Source of the DNA: Primula veris
Lineage: Eukaryota > Streptophyta > Magnoliopsida > Ericales > Primulaceae
Assembly: GCA_963682055.1 (NCBI GenBank)
Contig: OY821746.1
Location: 23,750,481 to 23,814,480, forward strand
Direction of reading: 5' to 3'
DNA length: 64,000 bases
Within the stretch, counting starts at the first letter, position 1. Each line of letters opens with the position of its first letter. A program made the translations under genes and the position numbers. Under the pieces are notes generated by a model. That model was given only the letters and a program-made list of their open reading frames with translations, did no database searches and was not told the DNA's origin. Of this stretch, positions 9,510-22,520 are shown piece after piece.

Positions 9510-9510
9510 A

Positions 9511-9830
9511 CCCCCCAGCTTTTTTGGTGTAAAAAGTGGGATATTGACAAAAAAGCACTTTTTTAATATTTCTTTTGTATTTTTTTAAAAAGTTTGTTAT
9601 TTTTTTTCCATTTTTTTAGAAAAATATGATTTTTGGGTTTTTTTTTTTTATAAAATACATTTTTTTTGTGTGATATTTTTCATTTTCTATGATTTTTTAA
9701 AAAAAAACATTTTTTGTTTGATTTTTACCATTTTTTTTATTTTTTTTTGTATTTTTTTATAAAAATACATTTTTTGTATTTTTTTTTTCCATTTTTGTTG
9801 ATTTTATAGAATTTTATTGTAATTTAAATC
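9511..9830. repeat. T-rich low-complexity tract
   Basis: This is a run of degenerate units of poly-T broken by ATACAT, CCATTTTT and GATTTT. It is non-coding and lies directly outside the right end of the MULE. Confidence 0.7.
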
Positions 9831-11990
9831 TATTTTTTTTAGAGTGATAAAATATATGTATTATGTTTTGGACGGTATGATTGCGTTTTGGTAAATAAAG
9901 TAAATAATTAAAAAGTGTTACCCATGAAGAATATGAACTTATGAATGTATTTATGATGAATGTAAGTTGCTATACCTATAGGAAATTTCCCCTTAAATTT
10001 CTTTTAGAGAGCTCTCGATTGTCTCTTCGATTGCCTCTTTCTAACAGTCATATTATTTAACGTTTACGGTACAGTCATCTTAATCACCGTTAGATTACAA
10101 AACAGATGGTTATATAATGTTTTTCAATAACTAATTTTTTTTTTTCTATTTTCTATAAATTAGAATTTGATAAATTAAAAACAAATTATACAACACACTA
10201 AAAATTCAAATAAAAATATAGAACCCTAGAGGGTCTAAAATATTAATCAAAAATTAATTTTTTTTATCCATTTGATACATTTTTATGCAAACGAGTTGTG
10301 ATATATGGTGATTGTTTCCTAGAAATTCCCGGCTCTTCACATGTGAATATCAAATGTAACTATATCTATATTTTGAAAAAAAATTGAAAGTAAAATAGGA
10401 GTATAAATAGGCCGATGGGTAACTAAATTTCTCCAATTATCCACATATAAAGATAAATAGTCAATTTAAATAGCCCGTTGAAAAATAGATGGGGTAATTG
10501 ATCCAATTGCTCTGACTATTTGTAGATTGCTTTTGAAATTTTAGGTTGATTTTTGAATCCCTGTAATTTCAAAATTAAATGAACTTTTCCATGGAAGCAA
10601 AAGAATTCCATCTAAACATTTTCTAAATATATATTTTTATGCCTGCAAATATTTTACGAGCGAACACGTTTGAGGAATTACAAATTTCATTTGACGTTGA
10701 ACTAATATATTACAGTCGACACTATGTTATCTAGTAAAATAACTTCATCCACAAGAAATCTGCCGAATTTTGGAAATTATCGGACCGCTTCTTCAACTTT
10801 TTTTTTTTCGGATTTTATATCGGACTTTTTCAGGGTCTTTTTTTTTTCTTTCTTTCTCTAGGAAGTCATTAATTCATGATATTCATTTAAGTATAACAAA
10901 GCCATTACACGAGATTATGATGGAGTCACATTTTCAATTTTTTAATGAAAAAAGTAATTACTTCAAGTTTAATGTTTCAGTTTCTCAGACTTATATAATT
11001 TGCTACATTACTAACTTGCCATGTTACAACTTACCAGTCAAAATCACTAACAAAATCGTTTAACTTCTGGTTTTCAATTTTTAATATTTAATATATGTTT
11101 GGCAACAGAGTTTTTGGGTTGATTTTTGGATTTTGTATTTTAAAAATTTATAGGTGTTTGGCCCGTCAGATTACTTAGTTTTTAAAAATCTTATTTTTAG
11201 GCTGAAAAAACTAAAAAAACCAGATATTTAAAATCTAGATTTTTAAAACAGATTTTTAAAATATGATTTTATATCAAAAAATATGTTATCAAATATACCC
11301 TATTCGACGCTTTAGCAAGTACAAGACTTGTTCTTTCATCAACCGATCTACGGCTATACTTTTGTTCTTTTCACATGCGCCCAACAGCACATATTACTGC
11401 AAATGTAGGTTTGGCATATTTATTTGTACACTTTTGCATATGGGGTTACAAGACAAAATAAAATAAAAAACCTAACACCATTTAAGTATTTAGCATTCGG
11501 GGAACATAACATGAATGATAAAAATTTGAGACAGATTACCTTAAAAAAAATTTAAAAAAACATTAAATCTCCGAAAAATTTAAACAAAAACCTTTTTTTT
11601 TACTTAAAATGTGAGCTATATAAATTAAAATAATTTAATTACCAACAAGTTACTTGAAAAAAATAAAGAAGAGAAAATTTAATAAATTAAAGAGAAAGAG
11701 AACATTTTTGGACATTCCAAAAATGGAAAGCATGCACTTATATAATATGCTCAACTGATTTTGATTTTTAATATTTTGAATTAGTAGGGGATTTCATATA
11801 CGGGCATATTATATTTCCTAAATGCAGCATGTCCATTGATTAACACTAAAGTTTAATGTTTCCAAAAAGCACAATACTTGCTAATTCGTTATAGTAAATA
11901 TACCTTCCATACATAGAAAGAGGAAGATACGTGCATTGTCTTTGCTTTGCTTTGATTTGCTTTCTTTATAATTAGTTATAACTTATAAGG
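9831..11990. other. Spacer upstream of the lyase gene
   Basis: This is AT-rich non-coding sequence. I see no gene in it; open frames at 10770-11063 and 11263-11466 have no family features. Positions 11095-11265 contain a locally self-similar stretch (GTTTTTGGGTTGATTTTTGG and TTTTTAAAATCTT-type words) that may be a decayed MITE, but I cannot define its ends. Confidence 0.45.
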
Positions 11991-11993
11991 AAC

Positions 11994-12003
11994 CTATATA
12001 AAT
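11994..12003 (+). promoter_or_regulatory. Candidate TATA box of the lyase gene
   Basis: CTATATAAAT lies 92 bp before the chosen ATG (12095), a normal distance for a plant core promoter with a short 5' leader. Confidence 0.5.
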
Positions 12004-12094
12004 GGCAGAAACATTATGGCCTATGTTATATATATATAGCTGGTACATCTCTAAAGCTAGTCATTGTCTTCTAGAGAATAAACTCCGGCAAACT

Positions 12095-15000
12095 ATGGAG
12101 GCTCTTGTTTTGACTATTTTCATTATTTGTTCTCGGATAAATCTTGCTATATCTCGTAATACCACGACAGTTCGTCTCAGTATTCTGCATAATCACGTAC
12201 GTATATTTGTTTGTTGCTACTGCATAGACGTGTTAAGCTTACCCAATACCGTGTGAACACTGATTTATTAGCTTTTCGTGTTATGTTTATGAGTTGCATA
12301 ACTTGCACTATTCAGCTTCGTCATGTTGACTTCTTATTCTTCCATTTATATTTATTGACATTATTTTTTACAAATTCATCATACACATTTAATTTTCTTC
12401 GGAAAACATATCTACTTTCTAAAGTAATAGGCTATCCTATCGCATTAACATACTAATTAGGATATGGTGGCAAGGTAACAGTCACGACCACCTTCAAACT
12501 GATAAATATAATGTTTTTGTTTTACTATCAATCTCTGAAGTGCTTGATGTGAAATAAACGATCTAAGAAAATTAAACAAGGGTATTTTGAAAGCATGAGG
12601 GAAATAAGGTTTTGATCTCTCCAACTATGTTTTAATCGTATTGAACTGTTTATCCGAAATTTTATCAACCTGAAACCAAAACAGTATTTAAGTTCTGTGT
12701 ACATGTCTTAATATACTTCTTAAGCCGCCCTTGTCGTCCTTCCACTTAGTCGTTCTATTATAATGCATAGTGTGATTGGTAAAACAAGCTACAATTTTGT
12801 GACCATAGCAATATAGTAAATCTCCTATATACTCCATTACAGCAGGCTATTCTGAATACGTATATTAGCAAAAGTGTTTACCAACATGTGATACTGCTCT
12901 GGTGCGTCACTATCGACCACTACATTCCAGGATTCAATAAAAAAAAATTACAACCGTCACCTGAGATAATAAACTTACAACGGGTAAAAACATTTTTGTC
13001 TGTATGAAAGGTGCACAATAAATTATTGGAAGTAGGAAAAACTATCACTCCTACATTCATTAGAGCCGTATCTCCGTCGGTTAATATGACCCTTTGTAAT
13101 TCACAACCCTCTAAAGCTGGCTTTAGATATTGCAAGGCGCAATTAAGACTACCGGGAGAAAAAAATAAGATTGAAAGACTCATATCGTTTATAATATTAA
13201 AAAAATGTGTAGGTGTTGATCGATAACGACATTCTCCAGCTGAATATATCCAAGCCTGAGGGAAAACTCGTGGGGATAAAATATGGTGGGATTGCTAATT
13301 TGCTGGAAACTAGAAATGAAGATTTGAATGGAGGGTAATTTACATAAGCTAATTATCTTTTAATTTCGTAAAAAACTCATTCTATTATACTCATTGTGTA
13401 CCAGCAAAACATTAATGCCTCGTTGTGTAGTTGGATCATTCTCCAAATAGCTTTAGTGAACTAAAGCATATAACCTTATATACAAAATTACAAAGTCAAA
13501 TCATGGAAAAACATCTTTTTGCAGCTGTCCAAACATTTTTTTTATAGTAAAATTTTATACCCCATAATCTCATAAATGATAAACCATAAGTCGAAGTTAA
13601 TTAACTGCCCACCGTAAAATTAACTAATGAGTAAGATAAGTCTGCTTTGTCGAGCTTTTTTTACTATTATATTTTTTTTCTAGAAAATATATATGGCAGC
13701 TGTATTACAAATATATATAATCGAAGACTCGAAGGAGTATATTTTTTTTTAACATAGGTCATCTTTCTATATAGATTTCATTAAACAAAATAAGCATGAC
13801 CTTAACTTAGATTACAACTAATTAGTTAGTAGCTGTTTTACAATCTAATCAAAATATATTCCAGCTACTTACACATTAAGTCCTAAACGATTTGTTGAGC
13901 TAATAATACAGGTTTTATGATCATAACTGGAGCCCTTCAGGAAGTCGTAAAACTGGGGGAATGTTTGACAAGTAAGTTTATGCTTCCTATCTCTAATTAT
14001 GATGTCTTTCCATTCGCCTTTTTTTCGTTTTGCCTTCTTTTAGTTTTGATATTTCACTTTCAGAGCTAATTATTTGCTTGTGACTTCTACTTTATTTTCT
14101 CTTCATGAATCATAGACATGTTGGCTTTAACTTGTGAGTTCAGAATCTTTTTTGTTATCTTGCTAGTTGCTTCAGAGCTAGAAGTTTTTCTGCATATTCT
14201 GACCCTTTTTTTTTTTTTTTGTCATTGCATGTCAACCTCAAAATCGGACAACTTTTCTGTAAAGTACTGGGCCAATTGCTAAAATTATATTGTGAAATTC
14301 TTATATTACTAACGTAAGGACCAAATGTAATAATAAGCAGACTTCCCTTAATGATAAATTAACAAAACATACTATTTTTTAAACTAAATTAACAAAAACA
14401 TATATAAAAATTTTCAATTAACAAAAACATACCAAAAATTTCTTACCCTAATTTGTATATTTCATACCCTTATTCCAAAAGTTTGTACTCTTATTTTAAA
14501 AGTTCATAACATGATTTGTATTTTTCATACCCTTATTCGAAAAGTTCATACCCTTATTTTAAAAGTTCATACCATAATTTATATTTTTCATATCCTCATT
14601 TCAAAAGTTCATACCCTTATTTCAAAAGTTCATATCCTGATTTGTAGAGTTAATCCTTATTTTCAAAGTTCATACCACAATTTACATAATTCATATCTTT
14701 ACTTACATAATTTTCAACTTTATACACTCAATTCACGTAATTCATATACTTATTTTTTAACGTTATACACTAATTAACAAATCCAACTCTTACCCGTCTT
14801 CCGATCTCGAACTACCACGTCGCCGTCGTGGGTCTTTCCTTCGACGAGCGCATCTCCGTCGACATCAATCTCGAGTTTTCGATACCGCTCTATACTCTCG
14901 CCGCCCATTTCTATAGATGTGTCCGTCTCAATATCCACGAAAGAGGGAGATTGGAGAGAGTTGGAGGAGAAGAAAAAGATCGAAAAAATAGATGGATGAT

Positions 15001-18000
15001 GAGGAGAGAGATCGGAAAGAGAGGAGAAGGATGAGAGATCGGATAGAGTGAGAATGAGAGGAAGAGTGATTGGAGGAAGAGAGAAGGATGATAGAGAGAT
15101 TGGAGAGAGGGGTGAGAGGAGAAAAGAGTGAAATGAGGAGAGAGAGGGGAAAGATATTGGAATGGATAAATTATATATATTTTTTTATTTATTAATTATT
15201 AATTGTAGTTATGTTTTTCATAATTTAACTTTTTAGTGTATATTTTTGTTAATATAGTAAGTGTAGAGTATGTTTTTATTAATTTTCCTTTAATTCAAAT
15301 AAGGTGAATTAAAATCAAACTTTCAAGTTTTATCAAATGGTGGATATTGAGACGGACACATCCCTCAATTAATAATAAGGTGAATTAAAATCAAACTTTC
15401 AAGTTTTATCAAATGATGGATATTGAGACGGACACATCCGTCAATTAATAATTATGAATTAAAATCAACGTTAAGAGACGAATGCTTCTGAAAATGTTTT
15501 ATCGTGGGTCAACTGGCACTAAAATTATTATTCTCGTCAAAGAACACTTGAAACTTCACAAGATACCAAATGAAAGGGTCGAGTGTCAGACTAAGAACTT
15601 CTAAAAACAGGCATGTGTGCTGAGCAGCAGCGCCGGTCCAAAAAATAATTTTTTTGGGGTTGACTTGTTGATTTTTATTTTGTTTGTTTTGCCTACTTAA
15701 AGAAAATCTCGAAAAAACATTGTATAAATTTATTTATTTTGGAAAATTATTTGACCTTGCGGTGGGATGCCTAGTCCACTCGGTCGACTATCTGCATTCA
15801 CTCAAGACCGGCCCTGCTAAGCAGGCACGAAATGCATGTTCATCGGAAGACACAGAGACATTGTGGTGACAACATGTTCACTTCCCCGAAGGAGTGCAAC
15901 AAATCCGGATTTGATTCCCTCATGATTGGAGGTTTTTGTTCGGTGCATCGTGCCATTCAAGTGGGGGAACGATGGGAAATAAAAAAAGTTGGTGGTTGTG
16001 GGCGGAGCCAGAATGGTTCATGAGTGGTGCTAAATTTACATAAACTATTAAATTGAGGGAAATAAAAAAATAAGATGTGCCAAATTATCGTTTTTAATAT
16101 ATTTTACTGAAAATGCATTGTCAAAAGTTTAAAAAATCACAATTTTAAAATTATGGGGGTTGATGTCACCCGCATGATCTGTACTCAGCTTTCTCTTGAT
16201 TGTGGTATTGGGCGGAGCTAGAATGGTTCATGAGCAGGGAATGAACTAGATATGGACAGTCGGCGGCTGCAACCCCTTCCCATTTAAAAAACATTGACGA
16301 AAAAAATATATTTTTTTCATGTATTTTGAATAAAACATTTAAATTTTAGTGTTTCAGCCCCACTCATTCCGTAAAATAAATTTATATAAGATATAAAAAA
16401 AATTAATAGAAAATCAACCCTCCATTTTACAATTCTGGTTCCGTCACTGAATTACGAGAGGTGCTAAATTTACACAAACTATTAAATTGAGAGAAATAAT
16501 TAAAAAAATATAAGATGTGCCAAATTATCGTTTTTAACATAAATTTTAGTGAAAATGGATTGTCAAAAATTTTAAAAATCACAATTTTAAAAATTGTGGG
16601 GTCGATGTCCCTCCTATGGTGCACTTTGCTTCCCCTTGATGGTGTTTCACTAGTGAGGAGAATAGGATATGACAGTTGAGTAGAGATTTATGGTTGGTTT
16701 CCCATGACATAAAAAGTACAACTAGTGGGAAAAAAACTAGCTTATGAGTGAAGGTTATGTTATGACTAAATCTATAAGCATGCATAGATTAACTTATTTT
16801 AGATTATCAAGATTACGAATGAACTAATAAGGATCATACCTGATTTCATTGATGTTGAATACGAGGAATGATTATGGGATAATAGTCTTTCACAGACTAA
16901 CCTTCCTCTCTCTAAGGTTCTCTCTATTGATGGGAATGGAGGAGGAGAGTTATGATAATTTGGTCTTGGGGACCAACCTCTTGGTACCTTATATAGTAAA
17001 CTAAGTAGAGCCCCATAAACCCTAATTAGGTTAACTATCGGGTAATACACATTACAAAGCCGATACCGGTAAGATGTTAATTGAGCTTTGCTTATTAGAT
17101 CACTTAATTAACCCAATATAGAATATCAGCATAAATGATATTGTCTTAATTAATTAGTCCACAACTAGGTTATTCAAAATAACCTAACAGCCTACACAAG
17201 TTAAAACTTAAATATAAGCCATTGATCATTTGGAATGTAAGAATGGTGTAGATATAATGTTGTTTTAAGTATCAGAAGTTTTGTGGGGATCCTTTCTTAC
17301 ATATATGTTTGTAAAAGTATAAATATATGGTAGATGGATTTATAGTTTGTAATTTAGGTTTACAATTTAGCACGTAATGCACTTAATTATTGACAGTATA
17401 TAAAATGCAGTATTGTAGGAACAGATTTTAGGGTTATAGTGGAAAATGAAGAACAGGTGGAGCTTTCATTCAAAAGAACTTGGGATCCTTCACAAAAGGG
17501 GAAGATTTCCCCCTTAAATATTGACAAAAGGTTTAACTTTTCCTCCCAAACACCACATTAATATGTATCTTAAATTAATGGTCTTTCATTCATTTTTCTC
17601 GATGTTTCTTGTCTTATGTTAACTCTTGTTTTGCGGGGTGTTTTTTCAGGTTTATAGTTCTCCGTAATAGCTCTGGATTTTATTCATACGCCATTTTCGA
17701 GCACCTAGAAAACATGCCTGCTTTTAACCTGAATACTGCCAGGATTGCGTTCATGCTCAACAGAGACAAGTAACTCAATTTTCTTTAATTATCTTGATCA
17801 TTTTCTTCAAAACTAAAACTACAAGAAAATGTCATTAATTAGCTTACATCATGTTGCTATATTGATAATTGTTGCTAGAATTTTTGGTTTCTTGCAATTA
17901 GACCCTTCAACAATTTGGCCCCAAGTCAAAATATGGTGTAGACAATAATAAAGTGAGTGACATTAAATTTAGCAACTAAAAACCATTGTTATTCCGTTGC

Positions 18001-20809
18001 TAAAGTTAGTAACACTAGCTTTGCTATAACAAAATGTCTTATGTTTATCATACCTTTTTTTTTGTAGTGTAATGAATCTACTCTGTATGTTTTTTGTAAA
18101 TTTGATTTCTCAACAAATTTTTTAATGAAATGAAAGTGATATGTTGTTTTGGGGGTTTTCAGGTTTCACTACATGGTAGTAGCGGATAATATACAAAGAT
18201 ATATGCCGGATGCAGCCGACAGGTTGCCAGGTCGAGGAGAACCATTGGCATACAAGGAGGCTGTTCGGATTATAAACCCCTTGGACAACTCAAGCTTTAC
18301 AGGAGAAGTAATTTCTTTTAACTTTTATACATTTTCTTCGTAATAATTTTCTTTTTTGTTGTTATTAAGTCTTTTAGGTTTTTTAACAAATGATTCATAT
18401 TGGGATCAGATAGCTCTATTCTTTAATAGATATTTAATATTTCCTATAATTTTCAACTTCGATAGAACCATGACAAAGTTATTGCTATATATTAAGTAAT
18501 AATGAAATAGGACAGGAGGTGAATAGCCTTACAAATTTTTGGTTTACATGGCAGTGCTCCCACATCATTCTTTCCAGAATTTGTTACGCGTTTAATCGAG
18601 TTCTTCATTATTTCATATTTTTTTTTCTATCAAATATGTAATCAAGACCAGAGGTATACTATTCAGAAATACAAAAAATGTTTCTCTGTCAATAATAGTA
18701 TTGCAATAATTGCTGATTTTAATAAGCATTTTCGTATAGGTGGATGATAAATACGAATACTCGAAGGAAAATAAAGATAACCAGGTTCACGGGTGGATAT
18801 CAATGGATCCACCAGTTGGATTTTGGCAAATTACACCAAGCGATGAGTTTCGGACCGGTGGGCCCTTCAAACAAGATCTTACTTCCCATGTCAACCCAAC
18901 GACACTTGCGGTAAGCCAATCCTGCACAATCACTCCACACCACACTTTTTCATTCTCTGTGGCAGAATTAAATTGAAAATTTCACCAAAGTCGTTAACAC
19001 TTGAACAAATTTGTAGTCATATTTTATTCTCTGCCACATCGAATTACGGTCTATGGGCGTGGCGCATGTGGTCTAAGGTGTCCCACTTGTGAATTTATCA
19101 GCTCTTAATCCTACTTGTGAAAACTAAGAAGGGAAGTGATATGTTTTCTAGATTTTGCCAAATTTAATTAATGGTTTGTGTTAATGTATATCAGATATTT
19201 GCAACTTCTCATTACGCGGGATTAGACCTTGTCATTAAGTTCAAAGCTGGTGAATTATGGAAGAAAGTTTTTGGGCCGGTGTTTGTGTACTTAAATTCTG
19301 TTCCCGAAACATCCAGCGCCGATTTGCTCTGGGACAATGCGAAGAAGCAGGTTTGTTATACATGTGTTTAATTACTTCAGTCACAGATTTACAATATTAT
19401 GTCATTTTACACTAAGGGATCAGTTGGATTTGTTCTTCAGCCCGTGTTTAGTGGGTTTGTGAACTTTTTTGTACTAGACTAGAAAATTTAGCCTGCAGAT
19501 TGTGCTTTCATTAGAAATTAAATATTTTTTTCGTTCTTTAAAATGGGGATTCTGACACTCAGTTTGCTACAAATTAAATGCAAATCCAAACCTCAACCAA
19601 ACAAAAAAAATTGTCTTTTGTACACACATAATATGAAAAGAAGATATGAACGATCGTATTCTTAGTTCAATGATGAAGCTTAAATCTCCATATAATAGAA
19701 TGCGGGGTGTAGTCGATAGATTAACATGCATGTGTAGACTATAATTAATTTTCATCATTTATAATTGCTAATATTTCATGCAGATGGAAATTGAAGTTGA
19801 AAGCTGGCCGTACAACTTGACAGCGTCGGATGATTTTCCGAAGTCAGATGAAAGGGGATTAGTTTATGGTAGATTGCTAGTCAACGAAACGTAAACACAA
19901 CTCTCTTGATTACTTTTTTTTTCCTCGTCCTTAATTTCTTTCAGACATAGTATAAGTTTTATAAGCTCATGAACGATATATTTATATTATTTACCTTAAA
20001 TAGGTATATTTGCAAGGACACATTTCCTGCAAATGGCGCCTATGTAGGTTTAGCACCACCAGGAGAGGCAGGATCATGGCAAAGAGAAAATAAGGTTATT
20101 TTTGTCTCTTAAATAACAGAAGAAATAATTGAACTTAATTATATAATTCCTCTAACGTTTCGTTTTATTTGTTATCTCTATTCCCAGGGGTACCAATTTT
20201 GGACTAAAACAAATAAGGATGGTCATTTTGCTATCAAGTATATTCGAGTAGGACACTACAATATTTTTGCATCGGTCCCTGGATTTATTGGCGACTACCG
20301 ACGGGATAAAGGCATTGAGATAACTCCAGGTTTTTACGATTTCCTAAGAATTTCCAAATCCGAACAATAAAATTACAATGATAAAAATAGATACCATGAC
20401 TGTTATCTGTTAACATGTAAATTTGTCGTGCCCACACAACATGTAAATTTGTCCCTGGATTCATTTCTTGGATGTTGTTTTACTGGTTTACACGAAACCC
20501 AACATTACGCACCCGCATTCAAGCTACTGCATGGCGGTGTGGCTTTGAGCCACCATTAATTTAAACATTTGAAAATTCTCAACGTTTACTCAGTGAATAA
20601 GATGCATAATTCTAGATTTTGTTTTGCTAAGAACAAGAGAAAAGTGTTATAATTACCATCTAAAAATTGGCGGTCCTCATCAAATATTTAGTATTAATTA
20701 GCATATGTTCGATTGGATGTGCTAATGCTAATGCACTTACATGGTTGATTTTGAGCGTTTTTACAAAAAAAATGTCCAAATTGATGTATAAGTTGATGTC
20801 CATATAACA

Positions 20810-20845
<36 letters not shown>

Positions 20846-22520
20846 TTCTGGCTTTTCTTTGTATTCTGCTACATTGAATTCAAGTATGATCACTTTTAGG
20901 TGATGCTTTTTTTTAGGGTTTTCTCCCACATTTAATTTTCTCAATCACTAAATATTACAATAAAAATGTGGGTTTTGACTTACCATTTATAAAACATAAA
21001 AATAAAACATATATGGGAGAAACTTGTTTGGTGAATACATTTGTGACTGGATTATACTTCTTGCCAGGGAGTGCACATAATATCGGTGATATCGTATACA
21101 CGCCTCCAAGAGACGGTCCCACATTATGGGAAATTGGTACTCCAGACCGTTCGGCTATGGAGTTTTATGTTCCAGATCCTAATCCACTCTATATTAACAA
21201 GCTTTTTGTAAACCATACGGACAGGTTATCTCTTTTCGTTATCACGCTTAGTTTGCCAAAGCGGTCATTCTCTGTTTTATTTAAAATATATGTATATATA
21301 ACTTTAATAACTCTGCTGGTTTTTTGTTTTGGACAAGAACAGGTTTAGGCAATATGGTCTGTGGGAAAGATATGCAGATCTATATCCCGAAGACGATTTA
21401 AAATACACTATTGGGACTAGTAACTATAGTAGAGACTGGTTCTTTGCTCAAGTTACCAGGTAAAAATTATAAGATTGTCCAAAGTTTTAATCCGACCCAT
21501 TATATTTAATTACTTGTTACTAATACTACGTAACCTATAACTAGATCTTTTAAATTGTGAATTGCTGTTGCCAAAAAAGGGATATACTGAGGAATAAACC
21601 ATTGAAACTAAGTGTAATGTTTCTTATAACTGGTCACTTTTTGTACATTTGATAGTTAAACACAATCAGTTTTTTTCAGTAAACGAAGGAACAAGATCTA
21701 CGTACCTTAGCCAAACTTTCGAACTATATTATAATAGCATGCCTCATTTGACACGACGTCATATGCATCTTTCTGTAAGGTTTAATTAGTCTAAAGATTA
21801 AACATATTTTCTTGGAACAAAACAAGATTATGGAACAAAAATGACAATCACCTGATATTTCTGAGAAACCCTAAGTGTAAATATATCACAATTTGCACAC
21901 AACGTTAAGCTTGCTTCTTATATTTTGCTCGAAAATGTTGATTGGATTGTGCCCTTGACCAGCGGGTTCTGTTAATATTAGAAGAAGCTACAGGTTTTAA
22001 GGTAGATGAAGTAAACTTTGTCTGAGTAGAATCACTCGATGCTTGTGTGACAGGAAAACAGGTAATAATACATATAACGCAACTACTTGGCAAATAAATT
22101 TTGAACTCGAGAGTATAGCTCAAAAGGGAACCTATAAATTGAGATTAGCACTCGCTTCTGCACATGCATCTGAGTTGCAGGTACAATTTCCTTCAAGTAT
22201 TGTTTTCTTATTCAAGTCACTCCAAAATCAAATGGCTTTTCAAAATCTCAATCTCTGCTCATACCTACATTTGTCTTTTGAAGGTTCATGTTAATGATAT
22301 GGAAGCAGACGATCCTCTATTTTCAACAGGAATGATTGGAAGAGACAATGCGATTGCGAGACACGGGATTCATGGACTTTATTGGTTGTTCAATGTGGAT
22401 ATACCAAGTACTATATTGGCGTACGGGAATAATACGATTTACTTAACTCAAACAATGAGCACTAGCCCTTTTCAAGGGATCATGTATGATTATATTCGTC
22501 TAGAAGAGCCTTCATTTTAA
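12095..22520 (+). CDS. Rhamnogalacturonate lyase (polysaccharide lyase family 4)
   Basis: Fifteen exons give 657 aa: 12095-12196, 13213-13334, 13912-13971, 17411-17530, 17650-17769, 18163-18307, 18740-18910, 19195-19350, 19784-19890, 20004-20094, 20188-20329, 21068-21224, 21343-21459, 22054-22180, 22284-22520. All junctions are GT-AG and keep the frame. The enzyme cleaves rhamnogalacturonan-I of pectin by beta-elimination in the cell wall. The N-terminus (MEALVLTIFIICS) looks like a signal peptide. The catalytic beta-sandwich domain includes RTWDPS, DKFHYMVVAD, LPGRGE and VHGWISMDPPVGFW; His240 in VHGW is the likely counterpart of the family's active-site His. A fibronectin-III-like part (about 355-450; GRLLVN, YVGLAPPGEAGSWQ) and a carbohydrate-binding-like C-terminal domain (from about 455; GDIVYTPPRDGPTLWEIG) follow. 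Length and domain order match plant PL4 proteins. Nothing looks broken. Confidence 0.92.
12197..13212 (+). other. Lyase intron 1, with transposase fragment
   Basis: This 1-kb intron is bounded by GTACGT and TGTGTAG. It contains an antisense MULE transposase fragment at about 12925-13160; the rest is featureless AT-rich DNA. Confidence 0.7.
12925..13160 (-). pseudogene. MULE/FAR1-type transposase fragment
   Basis: The minus-strand frame reads QRVILTDGDTALMNVGVIVFP and then NLLCTFHTDKNVFTRCK. This matches the (V)ILTDRDxALMNA...VFP...LLCxxHxxKNV signature of MULE-type transposases around the second catalytic Asp. Only about 80 residues survive and no TIRs were found. It lies antisense in lyase intron 1 and comes from a MULE family different from the one at 3921-9500. 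Confidence 0.7.
14380..15300. repeat. Minisatellite plus GA-rich tract, possible nonautonomous element
   Basis: About 14455-14760 holds roughly ten copies of a 28-30 bp unit of the type TTCATACCCTTATTTCAAAAG. About 14790-14940 is unusually GC-richer (CCGTCTTCCGATCTCGAACT and onwards) and is followed by a strongly purine-rich GAGAGA/GGAGA tract to 15160. Words such as AATTAACAAAAACATAC near 14380-14430 recur inverted as GTATGTTTTTATTAATTTTC near 15270-15290, which suggests terminal inverted repeats of a nonautonomous transposon. I cannot name the family. Confidence 0.45.
15301..15455. repeat. 77-bp tandem duplication
   Basis: Two nearly identical head-to-tail copies begin AAGGTGAATTAAAATCAAAC and contain GGATATTGAGACGGACACAT; few differences are visible. 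The phrase GATGTGTCCGTCTCAATATCC at about 14919-14939 is an inverted copy of part of the unit. Confidence 0.75.
15628..15816. mobile_element. hAT-type MITE, 189 bp
   Basis: It starts CAGCGCCGGTC and ends GACCGGCCCTG, inverted termini with the CAG/CTG ends usual for hAT elements. The flanking octamers are CTGAGCAG (15620-15627) and CTAAGCAG (15817-15824), an 8-bp duplication with one change. It is non-coding. Confidence 0.7.
15995..16650. repeat. Nested nonautonomous hAT-like cluster
   Basis: Two direct copies of a roughly 190-bp sequence (about 15996-16190 and 16455-16640) share GTGCTAAATTTACA, AGATGTGCCAAATTATCG and AAAATCACAATTTTAAAA. Between them lies a roughly 240-bp segment starting GGGCGGAGCTAGAATGG (about 16208) and ending ATTCTGGTTCCGTCACTG (about 16449), inverted ends of the GGCGGAGCC class common in plant hAT MITEs. 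This looks like one MITE nested in a related one. Confidence 0.5.
17817..18069. mobile_element. CACTA-type MITE, 253 bp
   Basis: The left end is AACTACAAGAAAA, one base from the canonical CACTACAAGAAAA. The right end is TTTTTTTGTAGTG, whose reverse complement begins CACTACAAAAAAA. The 3-bp flanks are TAA on both sides (17814-17816 and 18070-18072), the duplication size of CACTA elements. It lies in lyase intron 5 and is non-coding. Confidence 0.7.
20330..21067 (+). other. Lyase intron 11
   Basis: Non-coding intron with an (AT)n microsatellite at about 20818-20845. No transposon is recognised. Confidence 0.7.
21460..22053 (+). other. Lyase intron 13
   Basis: This 594-bp non-coding intron runs between exons ending VTR and beginning KTGNNT. 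Nothing recognisable was seen. Confidence 0.7.

Larger units (their letters stand above)
13972..17410 (+). other. Lyase intron 3 (3.4 kb), packed with insertions
   Basis: This is the longest intron of the lyase gene, between donor GTAAGTTTATG and acceptor AAATGCAG. In order it holds a minisatellite and a GA-rich tract (14380-15300), a 77-bp direct duplication (15301-15455), a small hAT-type MITE (15628-15816) and a nested MITE cluster (15995-16650). The remainder (16650-17400) shows nothing I recognise. Confidence 0.65.

Noticed and set aside
10770..11466. Two open frames upstream of the lyase gene
   Set aside because: AT-rich composition, no domain, no splice context; likely chance frames.
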